This document shows positions 21,656-33,300 of a stretch of 64,000 nucleotides of DNA, in pieces. The stretch spans positions 3,906,001 to 3,970,000 of the forward strand of contig NC_079491.1 of the NCBI RefSeq assembly GCF_020520425.1, written 5' to 3'. This stretch comes from Spinacia oleracea (Eukaryota; Streptophyta; Magnoliopsida; Caryophyllales; Amaranthaceae). The notes under the pieces are model-generated. The model saw only the letters and a list, made by a program, of their open reading frames with translations, was not told where the DNA came from and searched no databases. A program made the translations under genes and the position numbers. Positions within the stretch are counted from its first letter, which is position 1; each line of letters begins with the position of its first letter.

Positions 21656-23739
21656 TTCAATATGCGGTCATGAGAGGAGATAGCGATGGATCTCAAAAGG
21701 AAAAAATCAAAGAATATGTGACAATGTAGTCTTAAGAGTTGGTTTCCTCAAATGGTCAGGGTGCACTTTAGGTCCGACTAAGTGAAATAGAAAGCCTGAG
21801 TTTTACAACCTGAGATACAAACAGGAAAGATTTCCTGATCAGTTCTCAGGTATGGTCAAAATGAAGCATGTTTCTTAAAATTACTTCGTAAAATTCAGCT
21901 GCAGCTTTTACATCTCTGTCAAGCTTTGACACTCTTTGCCTCCATATGGCATAGTGCCATTTCAACAGAACTTCTATAAACAACTACCAAAGCAAATAAC
22001 TTGTGAGACTTTGGTTCAAATATGATAACTAACTCCTTGTCAGTATACATCCATAGGAAGGGAGTATACTTATAACACGTTCATGGAATTGAACATGGGT
22101 AATGATCAACTGAAAAAGTCTTAAGAAAAATTGTAAACTTGTTTCTCTTTTGTTAATAGCTTTATTAGTCCAAACCCTCGTTAGAACACATTTCTTTTTC
22201 TTTTTACAGAAAAGTAGGCAATACCTATTCAACTTGTGATTATTCATTTTTGATGGTATTTTTCGTTTTTTCATTAAGCTATCACATAAGCAATTTCTTT
22301 GGGTATGAATAACAGGGGATGACCACACTATCATTACCTCTAACTTGAACAACACAAATTAGTTATATAGTGTCAGTTCAATTTTCCAATGACTAAGTTA
22401 TCTCTCATGTGCAACAAAAAGTCCACCCAAATAATACCAAATACATGTCATTCAGCAAGCAGAATTTATGCAGCAAATGTCTCCAAATTAACTTGTATCC
22501 TTTTATGTGGATGAAGAACATAGCTACACTTTGTCCCAAGCTCCGTATTCAGGAGGAAAATTTACACATCAGAACTTCAATCTAGCAAGATACTTCAGAC
22601 AACTTAATTTAGTCATTTGGTAACAGAATAGATAACCAGAATAGTTAACCAAAGGACAGTTGCATTAACTGCACATTACTTCCTTTCCCCCTTACTCATA
22701 CACAAATGGGTAAGTCATAAGATGAAAATGCTATGAGAGTATGAGACCTTTGAAATAACAGGCACAAAGAACTCTAATAAAGGTTTTAGAGCATAAGAGA
22801 ATAACAGAGTTCAATGTTAGTAACTTTTCAAGCATACCTGCAACTGCTGTTAGTAATAATAGTACATCTTTAGTTGCAAACTATTTCCATGTTTTCCATC
22901 AAAACATAAAGCTCAAACTTTTCCTCTGCATTCCAAAAGGAGAAAAATAAACAAAACAAACAAGCAAGATACTGATTCTATCACACGCTTCACACCTCAA
23001 TAAAACTATTAAAGATACTATACAGAGGGTCTTTCCAAAGTGGAGAAAAAAAGATAATTATACTGAGTAAGACAAAAAGATACCCAAGATTTTCAATCCA
23101 TGTCCAAAGTATAACTAATATACATTGTACATAGAACTAAAATCTCACATAGTCAGAAGTTAAAAAAACTTCCAACGATTAATAAAGTAAATCCCAAAAG
23201 TAATTATTTTTAAAGAACAGATCATTTCTAAAATATGCAAACAAAGGATTCTCAATTCCTAAAGTTTCAATGAAAGATTCATAAAGATCAAACAATCTCA
23301 GAAATTTTGGAGTTCTCATATTAAGGTTCTTCTACAAAGTCAAAATTTCCAATCTAGAACTTTCTAAAATGCACCTCTTAGTTCTATTCCCGGAAACTTT
23401 AAAATAAATCCTATGTTTTTCCAAATATTTCAAAGTAAGGCTCCCTCTGAAAACGTCACAAATCTTATGTAGAAACAATCCAAAGGAACCTAAAAGTCCA
23501 AAACATTTAAACAAACCCTTTAAATAAAATTTTCAAACTAAGCATCTCTCAAGGAAGTTCCAAATTTCAATACAAAGAAAAATTCAAAAGACAACAGCCT
23601 AGCTCAAAATCTCAGGTCAAACATTGACTTGGTGCATCATGCAACAACTTAAAGCCCCAAGAAATTCGATGCGGTTAAGGTAACATCTACATCAAATGTA
23701 CCCCACCCCCAAAATTAGGCCTATTCACAATTGTTAAGT

Positions 23740-24205
23740 CAAAGTTGATTAATTTTTGTCCTTTGCTTTTGATTTGTGGTTGATTTTTCATATTTTTATA
23801 AACTGAACACCACACCAAATTCTAAGAGCATGTACTTCCTCCGTTTATAAATACATGCAACGTACACTATGATATTCACGCTTGCCAATGCTTAACTTTG
23901 ACCATAAGTATCACCAGTTATATATTAGTAAAAATTATAAAAAGTTGATAGAAAATATTGATCCTAATCTAACAACTTTTTACATAATAACATTTGTTTT
24001 TGATATACTAGATAAATATTGGAGTCAAACTTAGTATGTGAATAATGCACGAGTCAAGCTGATCCATGTATATAGAAACGAGGAAGAAACATAGGTAGAG
24101 CTAGATCCCCACTCTGTCTTTTTCATTCTCTCTCTTCAAGACACTCTCAAGATCTCTACCCAAAACATCCCATAATGTGGATACACCTAAAGCGTGGGCC
24201 AGTTA
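23740..24205. repeat. Dispersed repeat unit, copy 2
   Basis: Counterpart of 14900-15775 without the hAT insertion. It includes a decayed Stowaway-like segment at 23835-24086 and ends near gtggatacacctaaagcgtg. Confidence 0.72.
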
Positions 24206-25000
24206 AGGGGTAGAGCTAGCACTCCAAACAAATTTGGTAACTCTTGGCCAAGAGCCTACTAAAGTTTTCTTTCAATGAAAGCCACCCAAGAGACGAACTC
24301 AGCTGTTATGTTGGAGCTAGCCCTCCATTTTTTCTTTCCTTAGAAAGACACTTGGGGAAATATACCCATTACACATTATCTAAATTTGGTGTTTTGAGGA
24401 TTGAATTTGGAAGGATTAGATTTAGTCCTGCTCTATTTGGCTAGGTCTTGAAGTGATGGATTTCAGGACTTTCCTTTCCCTCTTGTGCTACAAAGAAAGT
24501 GCAAGGAGCCAAATACAATTTACCATGAAAAGCGAACAAGGAACCAAATGAAGCAACTAGTCAGGGGCTACTATGTTTCCTTTTATAAGGGCTGTAGGAT
24601 TTTGTTTAAGCCAAAGGTCATTTTAACCATTGGTCAGGAATTTGAATGATAAACTAAACATTACAGTTTGGTAAAAAAAAATATGCAAGGACTGACGGAA
24701 GTATAACTTGGAAGCAATTGGGCCTGACAATTGGCATTGTTCAGAGAACTATCAACTACAGCTCTACAAGTAATTTTGTAAATAAGCTATTTTGAGGAAA
24801 TCTAAGAAAAGCCAGCATGCATTGACATGAATAAGCTTTACATTAAACTCCACAAATGATACTCACAGAAGAAGTAAAATATTCACCTGTTAAGCAACTT
24901 CAGACAGAGCTTTCTTCTAAAGTCATCAAATTGCGACGAGCCTCAACAGAAAACCACCAAATCGTCACGAATCGCTGAACAAAAAGCAGCTTAGGTTCCT

Positions 25001-27319
25001 CTAAAATAAGCCAACCCATTTTTTGAAAGCCAATGTGGCATCTCTTTTCTTTGATTGGGCTTCCGTCTCAAACTTTGGAGTCTTTCCCTTATATAGTGTC
25101 TTATGGTATTTCAAAAAAAGAGTACGGTACCTATACTTGTCAATGAACATGTTTCCTTTCTCCATCATCTCCACGACCTCATTTGCACGGAAAAAAAACC
25201 CACCCCTAACAAAAGTGTAGAGAACAGAATCCAGGAGTTCCTGATCAAACTTCATTGGGGTGGCAGCAGCAAGACTTTTCATCTCACCCCAGAGCTCTGT
25301 CACCTCAATGTATTTTCCTCCAATGGCTGCATACCCAGTTACCATAGAATGGAATGTTTGTGCATTAGGGGTGTGTCCCAAACTCCTCATTTTCTTTAGA
25401 GCTTTCTCTGCATCTTGCATTAATCTCTTCTTACAAAAAAAATGAATCACGTTATTCCAATCATGAACTCCGCAATCCACTGTCTCACCCTCCTTAATTT
25501 CCTGCAAAAGTTTGGCCATAAAACCTGCTTCGCTACTCTTTGCACAGCTCCGAGCCTGAACCTCATATTCTTGATGACCAGCTCTTGGTATTTTAGTTTC
25601 TTTCATCTCTTTAAAGAGATTGAGAGCCCCCTGAGTATCTCTCTGTAGCACCCTGGACTGAATTAACGCGTCATAACAACTTGCATCCAGCTGTATCCCA
25701 GCCTTTCGAACTTCCCGCAAAAGTGACATAACCTCACTTAACCTTTTCTCCTTGCAGTACGCTTTAAGGAGCGAGGAGTACACGGAGGAACTGATCTTAA
25801 TCCCAGCAAAACACATTTCATCAAGAAGATCATGTGCTTGATCTAACCAGCCAAGGGAGATGCATGAATTAATGACATCAACCAATGGCGAATCTTCAAC
25901 AGAAAATGGTGAGTCTTCTTTCTCAACCTTGATCAGAAACTCAGCCAAGTCCTTAGTTTTACAAGCTTCCAAGAATGCCTTAGCTAGCTTCACATATGTT
26001 TTCTCTGTTGGTTGAAGAATACCCCGTTCAGTCATGATCAGTTCTGTTTGCTTCTGCAGCTTCAGCGATAAAGAAATCAGTACTTCTTTTGTCTCTCCCT
26101 CCAAACAAATGAAGTTTCGGTCTCTACAGAAATCTTCAAAAGACATAAAATGCTGATTCCCACCTTTATCTGAAATACTCAACTCAGTTATATTAGAAAC
26201 TTTTATGGGAGAATATGAATTCGCAGGTTCAAACCTTAGTGTGGCTGCAGCTAGAGAATTATTAGCTTCTTTTGCCTTCCGAAGCATTTCTAAAACCATT
26301 CGAGAAGCAGAATCCAGATCTCCAAACTTCAAGTGGCAGTTAAGCAAGCAATTATAGTACTGTCGAAATTGAATATCGTTGAGATCATGAGCTTCATCAA
26401 TGTGTCTCTTCAGCTTCTTTAGTTCTTCTCTTCTCCCATTCCTTTCATATATATGAGCCATTAGGATTAATAAGGTAGCATCAGTTTTAACACCGATTCT
26501 AGGCATCATGTCAAGTAGCTGCTCAGCAATTCTTGTAGTCCCAGACACAAGGCACCCAGCCAAAGCAACACTGATGGCAAGGGTGTTAGGCTTCATTGCA
26601 ATTAAAGGTGCATTACTTTTCTTACGGGGGTCAATCCGGTTATCCTGAAACAGGTATCCTATCTCGAGAATCAGCTCGGCAGCGAGATAGGCTCCGGAAG
26701 ACGACAGTGACATGTATGCTAAGACAGCGGACCATGCCGTCACAGGGGGGTACTCTTCCATTCTGATCAACTTCCTAAGAATAACAGATGCCGGCACCGG
26801 TTGACTGCATCTTGCAAGAGCAAAAGCAAGGTATATAAGAGTCACTTTCTCAAATAATGTGTGTTTACCTTCCTCAAAAGCCCGTTCCACCAGCCCGAAA
26901 GCCCGTTCCAGCAATTGGGAGTCCAGGGTTTCTGCATAACCCGCTAGCAACTTGTTTACCACGGATTTCCTTGGAAATCCTTCCATCTCTAAGTGCTGCT
27001 CAAAATATCTCCAAGCATCATCATACCTATGGTCATTGACTGCATTATGTATATCCAAACTCAATTTAGCTGGATCACGAGCCTGCACCAAAATAGTTCC
27101 AGCCGTTGTTGAAAAGAATTTTGTACGATTTGCTACATTGCCCTGATATAGTAAGCTGGGATTAAGCCTACTTCCATTAACAAATGAAGATATTGCCGGT
27201 TGGGAGGGATTTATTTCTCTATAATTTGATAAGACACTAGATATCACATAACGAGTACCGCCAAGCCATGAAGATAAAATCTGGCATCTTAACTTCTTGA
27301 TCCTCAGCATTTTAACCAT
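25001..27319 (-). CDS. P-class pentatricopeptide repeat protein, probably mitochondrial (772 aa)
   Basis: A single coding exon on the minus strand. ATG is at 27319; the frame stays open 24 bp further upstream but that part has no ATG and contains a good 3' splice site (gtgcag at about 27335). PPR proteins bind organellar RNA and affect its processing, editing or translation. The N-terminus is basic and hydroxyl-rich without acidic residues, as in mitochondrial presequences. Degenerate helical repeats cover about 75-740, for example YNCLLNCHLKFGDLDSA, YSSLLKAYCKEKRLSEVMSL and WNNVIHFFCKKRLMQDAEKA. There is no E or DYW domain; the end is a basic tail (KKRDATLAFKKWVGLF). Length and tail recall Arabidopsis At1g03100; that match is from memory and not certain. 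Confidence 0.92.
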   Translation of the reverse strand: MVKMLRIKKLRCQILSSWLGGTRYVISSVLSNYREINPSQPAISSFVNGSRLNPSLLYQGNVANRTKFFSTTAGTILVQARDPAKLSLDIHNAVNDHRYDDAWRYFEQHLEMEGFPRKSVVNKLLAGYAETLDSQLLERAFGLVERAFEEGKHTLFEKVTLIYLAFALARCSQPVPASVILRKLIRMEEYPPVTAWSAVLAYMSLSSSGAYLAAELILEIGYLFQDNRIDPRKKSNAPLIAMKPNTLAISVALAGCLVSGTTRIAEQLLDMMPRIGVKTDATLLILMAHIYERNGRREELKKLKRHIDEAHDLNDIQFRQYYNCLLNCHLKFGDLDSASRMVLEMLRKAKEANNSLAAATLRFEPANSYSPIKVSNITELSISDKGGNQHFMSFEDFCRDRNFICLEGETKEVLISLSLKLQKQTELIMTERGILQPTEKTYVKLAKAFLEACKTKDLAEFLIKVEKEDSPFSVEDSPLVDVINSCISLGWLDQAHDLLDEMCFAGIKISSSVYSSLLKAYCKEKRLSEVMSLLREVRKAGIQLDASCYDALIQSRVLQRDTQGALNLFKEMKETKIPRAGHQEYEVQARSCAKSSEAGFMAKLLQEIKEGETVDCGVHDWNNVIHFFCKKRLMQDAEKALKKMRSLGHTPNAQTFHSMVTGYAAIGGKYIEVTELWGEMKSLAAATPMKFDQELLDSVLYTFVRGGFFFRANEVVEMMEKGNMFIDKYRYRTLFLKYHKTLYKGKTPKFETEAQSKKRDATLAFKKWVGLF

Positions 27320-27334
27320 TAACGAGATGATATT

Positions 27335-28149
27335 CTGCACCAAGGCACTCCACTTACAATTTTGAAATGTCCGAAAAAGTTGTCACATTTCCTAAAATGA
27401 TAGTAACGGTTTATGATTAGAATTCCCAAGACACCCTCGACTTAGATAGTGTGTTGCAGAAATTGCCAAAGTAGTACACCTATTATCAATAATCTTCAAG
27501 TAAAAGCATATCAAATCCTTTACATACATGGGACGACAGTGCGACGACTATTTCCTTTTTCCTAGTATGCTAAGAAAAATTTAGCATCAATTTGTTGGAA
27601 GTTTCAAGCATATAATCCATCAAAACCTAATTATATCAATATATACACATTGAAAATCAGTACACCCTCCAAAGCTAAAAATTAACCTAAATATAAATAC
27701 ACCACAGCTTATTTCCTATAAACACAAAATAAACCAGTGTACTAAACAAAGAATATCAATCAAAACCCAGAAAATCCCATCACCCTGAGACTTCAACAGA
27801 GCATGTCTTATTTGATGATTTTGAATTGATACCAAAGTGGGGAGAAAAAGGAACATCACAGCCGCATTTTAACAAACAGGTGGAAGGCATAAACCTAAAA
27901 GTCAGAATGCAGGGCATAAAAATAGGGGTGAAATGAGATATGTAACCCTAAAAATGTTTGTTCAAATTCAAATCAAATGCAAATGGCAGAATAGAACATT
28001 GAAGAATCCAAACCAATTTAGCAAATTTGGGTTGACTGCGCAAGAGGGTTATAAACTACGGTTTCAATCCAACCCCCAAACCATAAAAACAGAAATAAAA
28101 ACAAAATTAAATCGAAAGAGCGAAGCAATGAACAAAATGAGTGACTTAC
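27335..28149 (-). other. 5'UTR intron of the PPR gene
   Basis: A donor reading gag|gtaagt (minus strand, exon end at 28150) and an acceptor gtgcag (27335) enclose 815 bp without coding potential. The first non-coding exon would be about 28150-28260. Inference from splice-site quality. Confidence 0.6.
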
Positions 28150-28494
28150 CTCTAAGAAATTGATCTAATTTCTAACTTTGATCCTCAAATCCTCAGGACC
28201 AAGATGCAATTTCTGATTGTTGAGGAAGACGATACAGAGAGCTTAGACTGAACCTTTTATTCAGAACTCAGAAGACTCATTTTATCAATTTCTTCAACAA
28301 TTTGTTCATTAACGGTTTTTTCCCCTAATTCCATCTCCTTAATTGACATTATCGTCAATTTAATGAATTAATATACAATATCTTAAAATTATACTTTCGT
28401 ACAATCTAATTGAATTTTATTGTTTGAGGAGAAATCTATATTTAAAAATAAAATTTAAAAAAATATTTATAAAAGACAAAATATATTCAATATA

Positions 28495-28922
28495 CTCCCT
28501 CCATTTCTTTTTTATGTATCCATTTGGAATCTGGTGTGATTTTTAAGAAAATTGGAATATTGATTTGTATGGGTATAAGTGTAATGATTGGGTGTAAGAG
28601 AATTGATTGGGTGTAAGAGATTATAATAAATAAAGGAGTGAGAAAATAATAAAGAAATAAGGTAAGAGAGAGAAGTGATAATGATGGGTGATAAAGGAAG
28701 TGAGAGAGTGGGTATATGGGAAAGGGAAAATAATTAAATATTATGGATGGGGTAAATTAGGTGGGAATATGGGTAGAATCTTTAAGTATTTTGGTAATTA
28801 GATAGAAATGTAAGGGTATTTTAGGATAAAATGTATATCCAAAATAGAATAGATTCTAAATGGATACAACAATATGAAATGCTTAAAATGAAAACGGATA
28901 CAACAAAAAGAAACGGAGGGAG
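28495..28922. mobile_element. Stowaway MITE (428 bp)
   Basis: Left end ctccctccatttctttttta, right inverted end aaaaagaaacggagggag, TA flanks. Located about 0.2 kb upstream of the PPR transcript start. Confidence 0.85.
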
Positions 28923-30333
28923 TACCATATACTCCTCGATTAAAAATTTATATTTAAAATTAAAAATAAAATAAAAAAGCCAATTTATTAACGAAAATGC
29001 TCTTCGATACGTTTTGCTCGTCAATCTGCGAGATCAAGTGGGAGCTCTTTACATTCTCATTTTTTGAGCCATGCGATATAAGTAAGAGATTAGAAAACGT
29101 AAGCAACGACGAGTTAGATTAGTAACTCGTTTAACATCACCGACAATTTTCTATATTAAGAAAATCAACAACAAATATTAGTGAATTGTGAACTACTCAC
29201 TTTTTATGAGTTTCATATTTTGTTTCTACCTTTCTAAGAACAAAAAAAAATAGATAATGAATTGGGCCTAAGGTTTGAAGTATAGTGTTTTACAATTGCC
29301 ATGTACGACATAAAAATCTAAATGATTATCTTAATTATCTTAGCTTATATTGCCGTCTATCTTGTCCAATTTAGTTTAAGTAGGGTAGATTATGGAGTAT
29401 ATCTAAACGCATATAATACGTGATTCACATTTCAAAAAACATGTACCAGAAGTCATAAATAACACAGAAAATATTAATTTTAAAATAGTAATGACTTTGT
29501 TGGTATTTTAGGTGGAAGCCAAACTGCTCAAAAGATGGATAATTAATTAATTATCTTCACTCAGCAACTAATGAAGTTTAGGCAATACTCCGTACGTACC
29601 CCGTAGTGTACCGAGTACTAGACATCAGTCTCCTTGTATGGCTATTGAGTATTGGCTATGTGTTACGATAAGGAAAGTTATGCTATAAAACGCTTATTAA
29701 AATGCAATATACGGAGTAGGACCTAATTTAAATTGTATTCCGTAGTAGTTATAGTTTATGCTATAAAAAGTCTTATTAAAATACAATATACAGAGTAGGA
29801 CGTAGTTTAAATTGTTCAGGATAATTTCATAGTAGTTATAGTTTACCTTACTTCTCTTTTGTATGTATGTGTAATTCGCCATCAATGAGAATACATACAT
29901 AACTTTCCTTATCATAACACTATTGAGTTTATCGACCTTAATGAAGTCCTAATTCAACTAACACAACCAGATTATGTATTGATTAACTTGATTACAGAGC
30001 CGGTGAATTAATGATGGGAGTATTTCTGTATTTAGTAAAAAGAGTATTTAATAAAGCAAAATGGGAAGTAAAACAAATAGGAGTTTCACAACAAAAACTG
30101 GCAGTACATTTTTATTACCACCTGAGCTCAGCTCCTCATACTGTTATTTATTTTTACAAAGTTGGTTACCATAACATAGGTTTGTTGTTACACTTATGAG
30201 GAGGATATTTACAGCAACTACACAGTAAAAAAAAAAAGAACTTCTCTACAAAACCAAACAGCGTCCAAAACTCAGGAAAAGTTAGCCTCATTCCTCAGCT
30301 TCATTCTCGGTGTCCGTTCTCTTTCCGGCCATC
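28923..30333. other. Intergenic region between PPR and vicilin genes
   Basis: No gene seen. It contains an inverted-repeat element (29661-29922) with an internal tandem duplication. The vicilin 3' end lies at the right. Confidence 0.5.
29661..29922. mobile_element. Inverted-repeat element with internal tandem duplication
   Basis: Ends tgttacgataaggaaagtta and its inverted partner taactttccttatcataaca. Inside, a unit of about 78-85 bp beginning atgctataaaa is repeated (29680-29757, 29758-29844). An 8-bp ctattgag occurs on both sides but not exactly at the ends, so the target duplication is unclear. Confidence 0.55.
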
Positions 30334-33300
30334 TCAGATGATCGAAAAACCTCGGCGGTGTTCCTGCTGCCTTGGCCCTATAAAGAAGAACTCTTCCTCT
30401 TGACTTTTGAACACCTCATCGACCTCCTCGGCCGAGGTTGCGAATGCCAACTCCTTTGCCTCCCTCTCAATGTTCTTCAGTATGTTCCTTTGCCCTGTTA
30501 AACATAGTATGAAATACAACATGAACAAAACGATTCAATCAAAATGACTAGCTAAGGCCCCATGTGGTGCATCTGTTTCGTGGTTCTTTATCAAAATGAC
30601 TAGCTAAGGCGCCGTTTGGTATCGATTTTTGTTTCCAGCTTTCTATTTACAAAACTAAAAACCAAAAACATGAAAAGTTGAAAACCACAAAATCTAGCTT
30701 TCTATTTCCAGTTTCTTGTTGTCAGATTTCAAAATCAACCTGATAACCATAAGTATGACTATTTTTTTGTGTTCATGTTTCAATCTAACTCATATGACTT
30801 TCAAAACTGAAAATTAAAAACTGACAGTGATAACGAACGAGTCCTAAGCTAGGTGCATCAGTTTCGTGGTTCTTTACCTGCAAGTGGGAATATGTGGTTG
30901 TTCTCGGCATTGATCTCAAAACAAATGACCTCCAAGTTCTCATCTTCCGAAGCTACGGTAACGAAAGGGTGGCCAGGAGGGACTACAAACACAGTGCCCT
31001 GGCTCAACTCTGAGTTGATCTTCTCATAGTGGACCGGTGATGTCTCCTCTTCACCACGCCTGGTTCTCTCACCGCGGTGGTGGTGGTGATGCTGCTGCTT
31101 GTGGCCAGACTTTGATACATGAGGACATGCCATCTCAAAGTAGCCTCTTCCATTTAGCACCACTGCTATTTTTGTTGCCCTTGAGTTGTAATATGGAGTG
31201 TGCATGGATCCCTGTCATTGAAAATGTCATAATCATTCTAATAACACACAAAAACAGTATACTAATCATGATTATTAAAATCGCGATTCAAGTGTTAGAA
31301 TCTTAAAGATTCAAATATGGTCTTACTATTCTACACTTTTTTCTTGACTAGCAAGGTTAATCTTATAACACACTATAAGAGTATACTAATCATGGTTATT
31401 AAAATCGGGAAACAAATATTAGAATCTTAAAGATTCAAATATGGTCTTACTACTCTACACTTTTTCTTGACTAGCGAGGTTAATCTAAAAACACACTAAA
31501 ATAATATACTAATTATGGTTATTAAAATCGCGATTCAAATCTTAAAATCATAAGATTTTAACATTCAAATATAGTCTCCTATTCTACACGATTCGACACT
31601 TTTTTCTTGACTAGCGAAAACCTCGTAAATTTGAATCACGCTAGGAAAGTTATTAATAGATAAATATTGTTAATTATTGCTTAAACAACTATATATTTCA
31701 ATAACTTTTTCGCCTATATAAGCACTTCCAATCACGCTAGGAAAGTTATTAATAGATAAATATTGTTAATTATCGCTTAAACAACTATATATTTCAATTA
31801 TTAACTTTTTCACCTATAATATAAACACTTTCAATTAAATTTTTTGAATAAAATCTTGACTATACTTGTTCGCAGAACTTATTCAATTTTACGATTCGAT
31901 TCTAAGCCCTTTTAGATTCAAAATAAAATCCCGATTTTAATAACCTTGATACTAAACACTAACAATAATAATTCAAGGTACTCCATTGACAAACCTGAGT
32001 GATGTTGGCGAAGGAGACAGCAATGTCGAGGTCTCGGAGCTGGTTGTAGTCATTAGAGTCGACTCGGAAGAGCGTCCCGAAATCATTAGACTCTTTAGGA
32101 CTCTGCCTCAAGAGGTGAATTGGGGATGAACGCTTTCCTCCTGCAAATGGCCAGTGGCTTCCTTTTTCATGAGTCAATGCCCTGATTTGTTCTTCAGATG
32201 CCCTTATTATGGCTCCTTGCCTCTGCTGTGAGAATATCCTCTTCAACCTGTCTGCTGGTGTCTGTTTACCATCAATCAACACATAATTTCTTTCAGCCTT
32301 TTCATCATTTTCTAATACAAGTAATTCCTAAAGGTGATCAAAATGCAGGTCGGGCCGCTACCTTAAAAATCTGCCCATTATATCGGGTTGGGCCAAGCTT
32401 CAGGGCGATTTTGTGTGCCCAAAACCCGCTATTTTGGGCCAAAATAACGGTCTTTTCAGGTCATTTTTGGGCCGTGGAAAATTTATAATTATAAGTGTAG
32501 TTTAACGTTGCCCAAGACCTGTTTTTTAATTTAAAAAAACGGGGCGGGTTAGAAAACCGGGCCTAACCTCTCTGCCCTAAACCGCTAATTTCGGGCCGAA
32601 TCAAATTTATAACTAAAAGTGTAGTTTTACATTGCCCAAAACCTGCCTTTTTTATATTAACAAAAAAACGGGCCAGATCCAAAAACCGGGCTTAACTATT
32701 CTGCCCAAAACCCTTAAATTCGGGCCGGGTTAGCGGGCCGGGCTCATGTTGATTAGCTCCAGTATTCCCTGAACTATTAATCTGGACTGAAATATAGTAC
32801 CTTAAAGGCAGCTTCAAGTATGTCACTGCTGAAGGCGTTGAAAAATGATTCTGGATTATCACCTCCTGGCCCAAAGAAGGACTACATAACAACAACAAAT
32901 TCATATAATCAGAACAATATTTACTTTGAAAACTTTGTTCCAAATCAAGTACAAGGAGTTCAAAATTCAAACAGATTACCTCAAACTTTCCGGGGTTCGA
33001 AACCGGGTTGATGACCTTAACAAGGATGAGTTTCTCATTGTTGCCTCTGTTGATCAAGTAAGCAGTCACCCCAGCAGGTATCACCAAAACATGGCCATGT
33101 TCAATGTTGAAACTCTCTCTCCTATCCGTGTAAACCAGACTCACAGTACCCTTTCCTAATATCAATCCAAACATAAACACAAAAAGGCCAATTAAAACAA
33201 CTGAATGTTATATAATACTCCATATAATATACAGATGAGGGACTTTCATGGCAACCATAGCTGAAGTTCAAATTGTGTCCAACAAACTTGCAAACCAATC

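Larger units (their letters stand above)
19467..25000. other. Gene-free interval between ARI gene 2 and PPR gene
   Basis: No convincing coding sequence in 5.5 kb. Contents: a possible SINE at about 21500-21655 and the dispersed repeat at 23740-24205. Several minus-strand splice-like sites (for example near 21233, 22850 and 24885) could be 3'UTR exons of the PPR transcript or a non-coding RNA. The segment 20160-20460 has the feel of a fossil LTR fragment, without proof. ORFs here are short and lack any recognisable motif. Confidence 0.5.

Noticed and set aside
21368-21673. 101-aa ORF as a gene
   Set aside because: It runs through a probable SINE and has no coding character.
22029-22355. 108-aa minus-strand ORF as a gene
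   Set aside because: Composition is that of AT-rich non-coding DNA; no motif and no promoter context.
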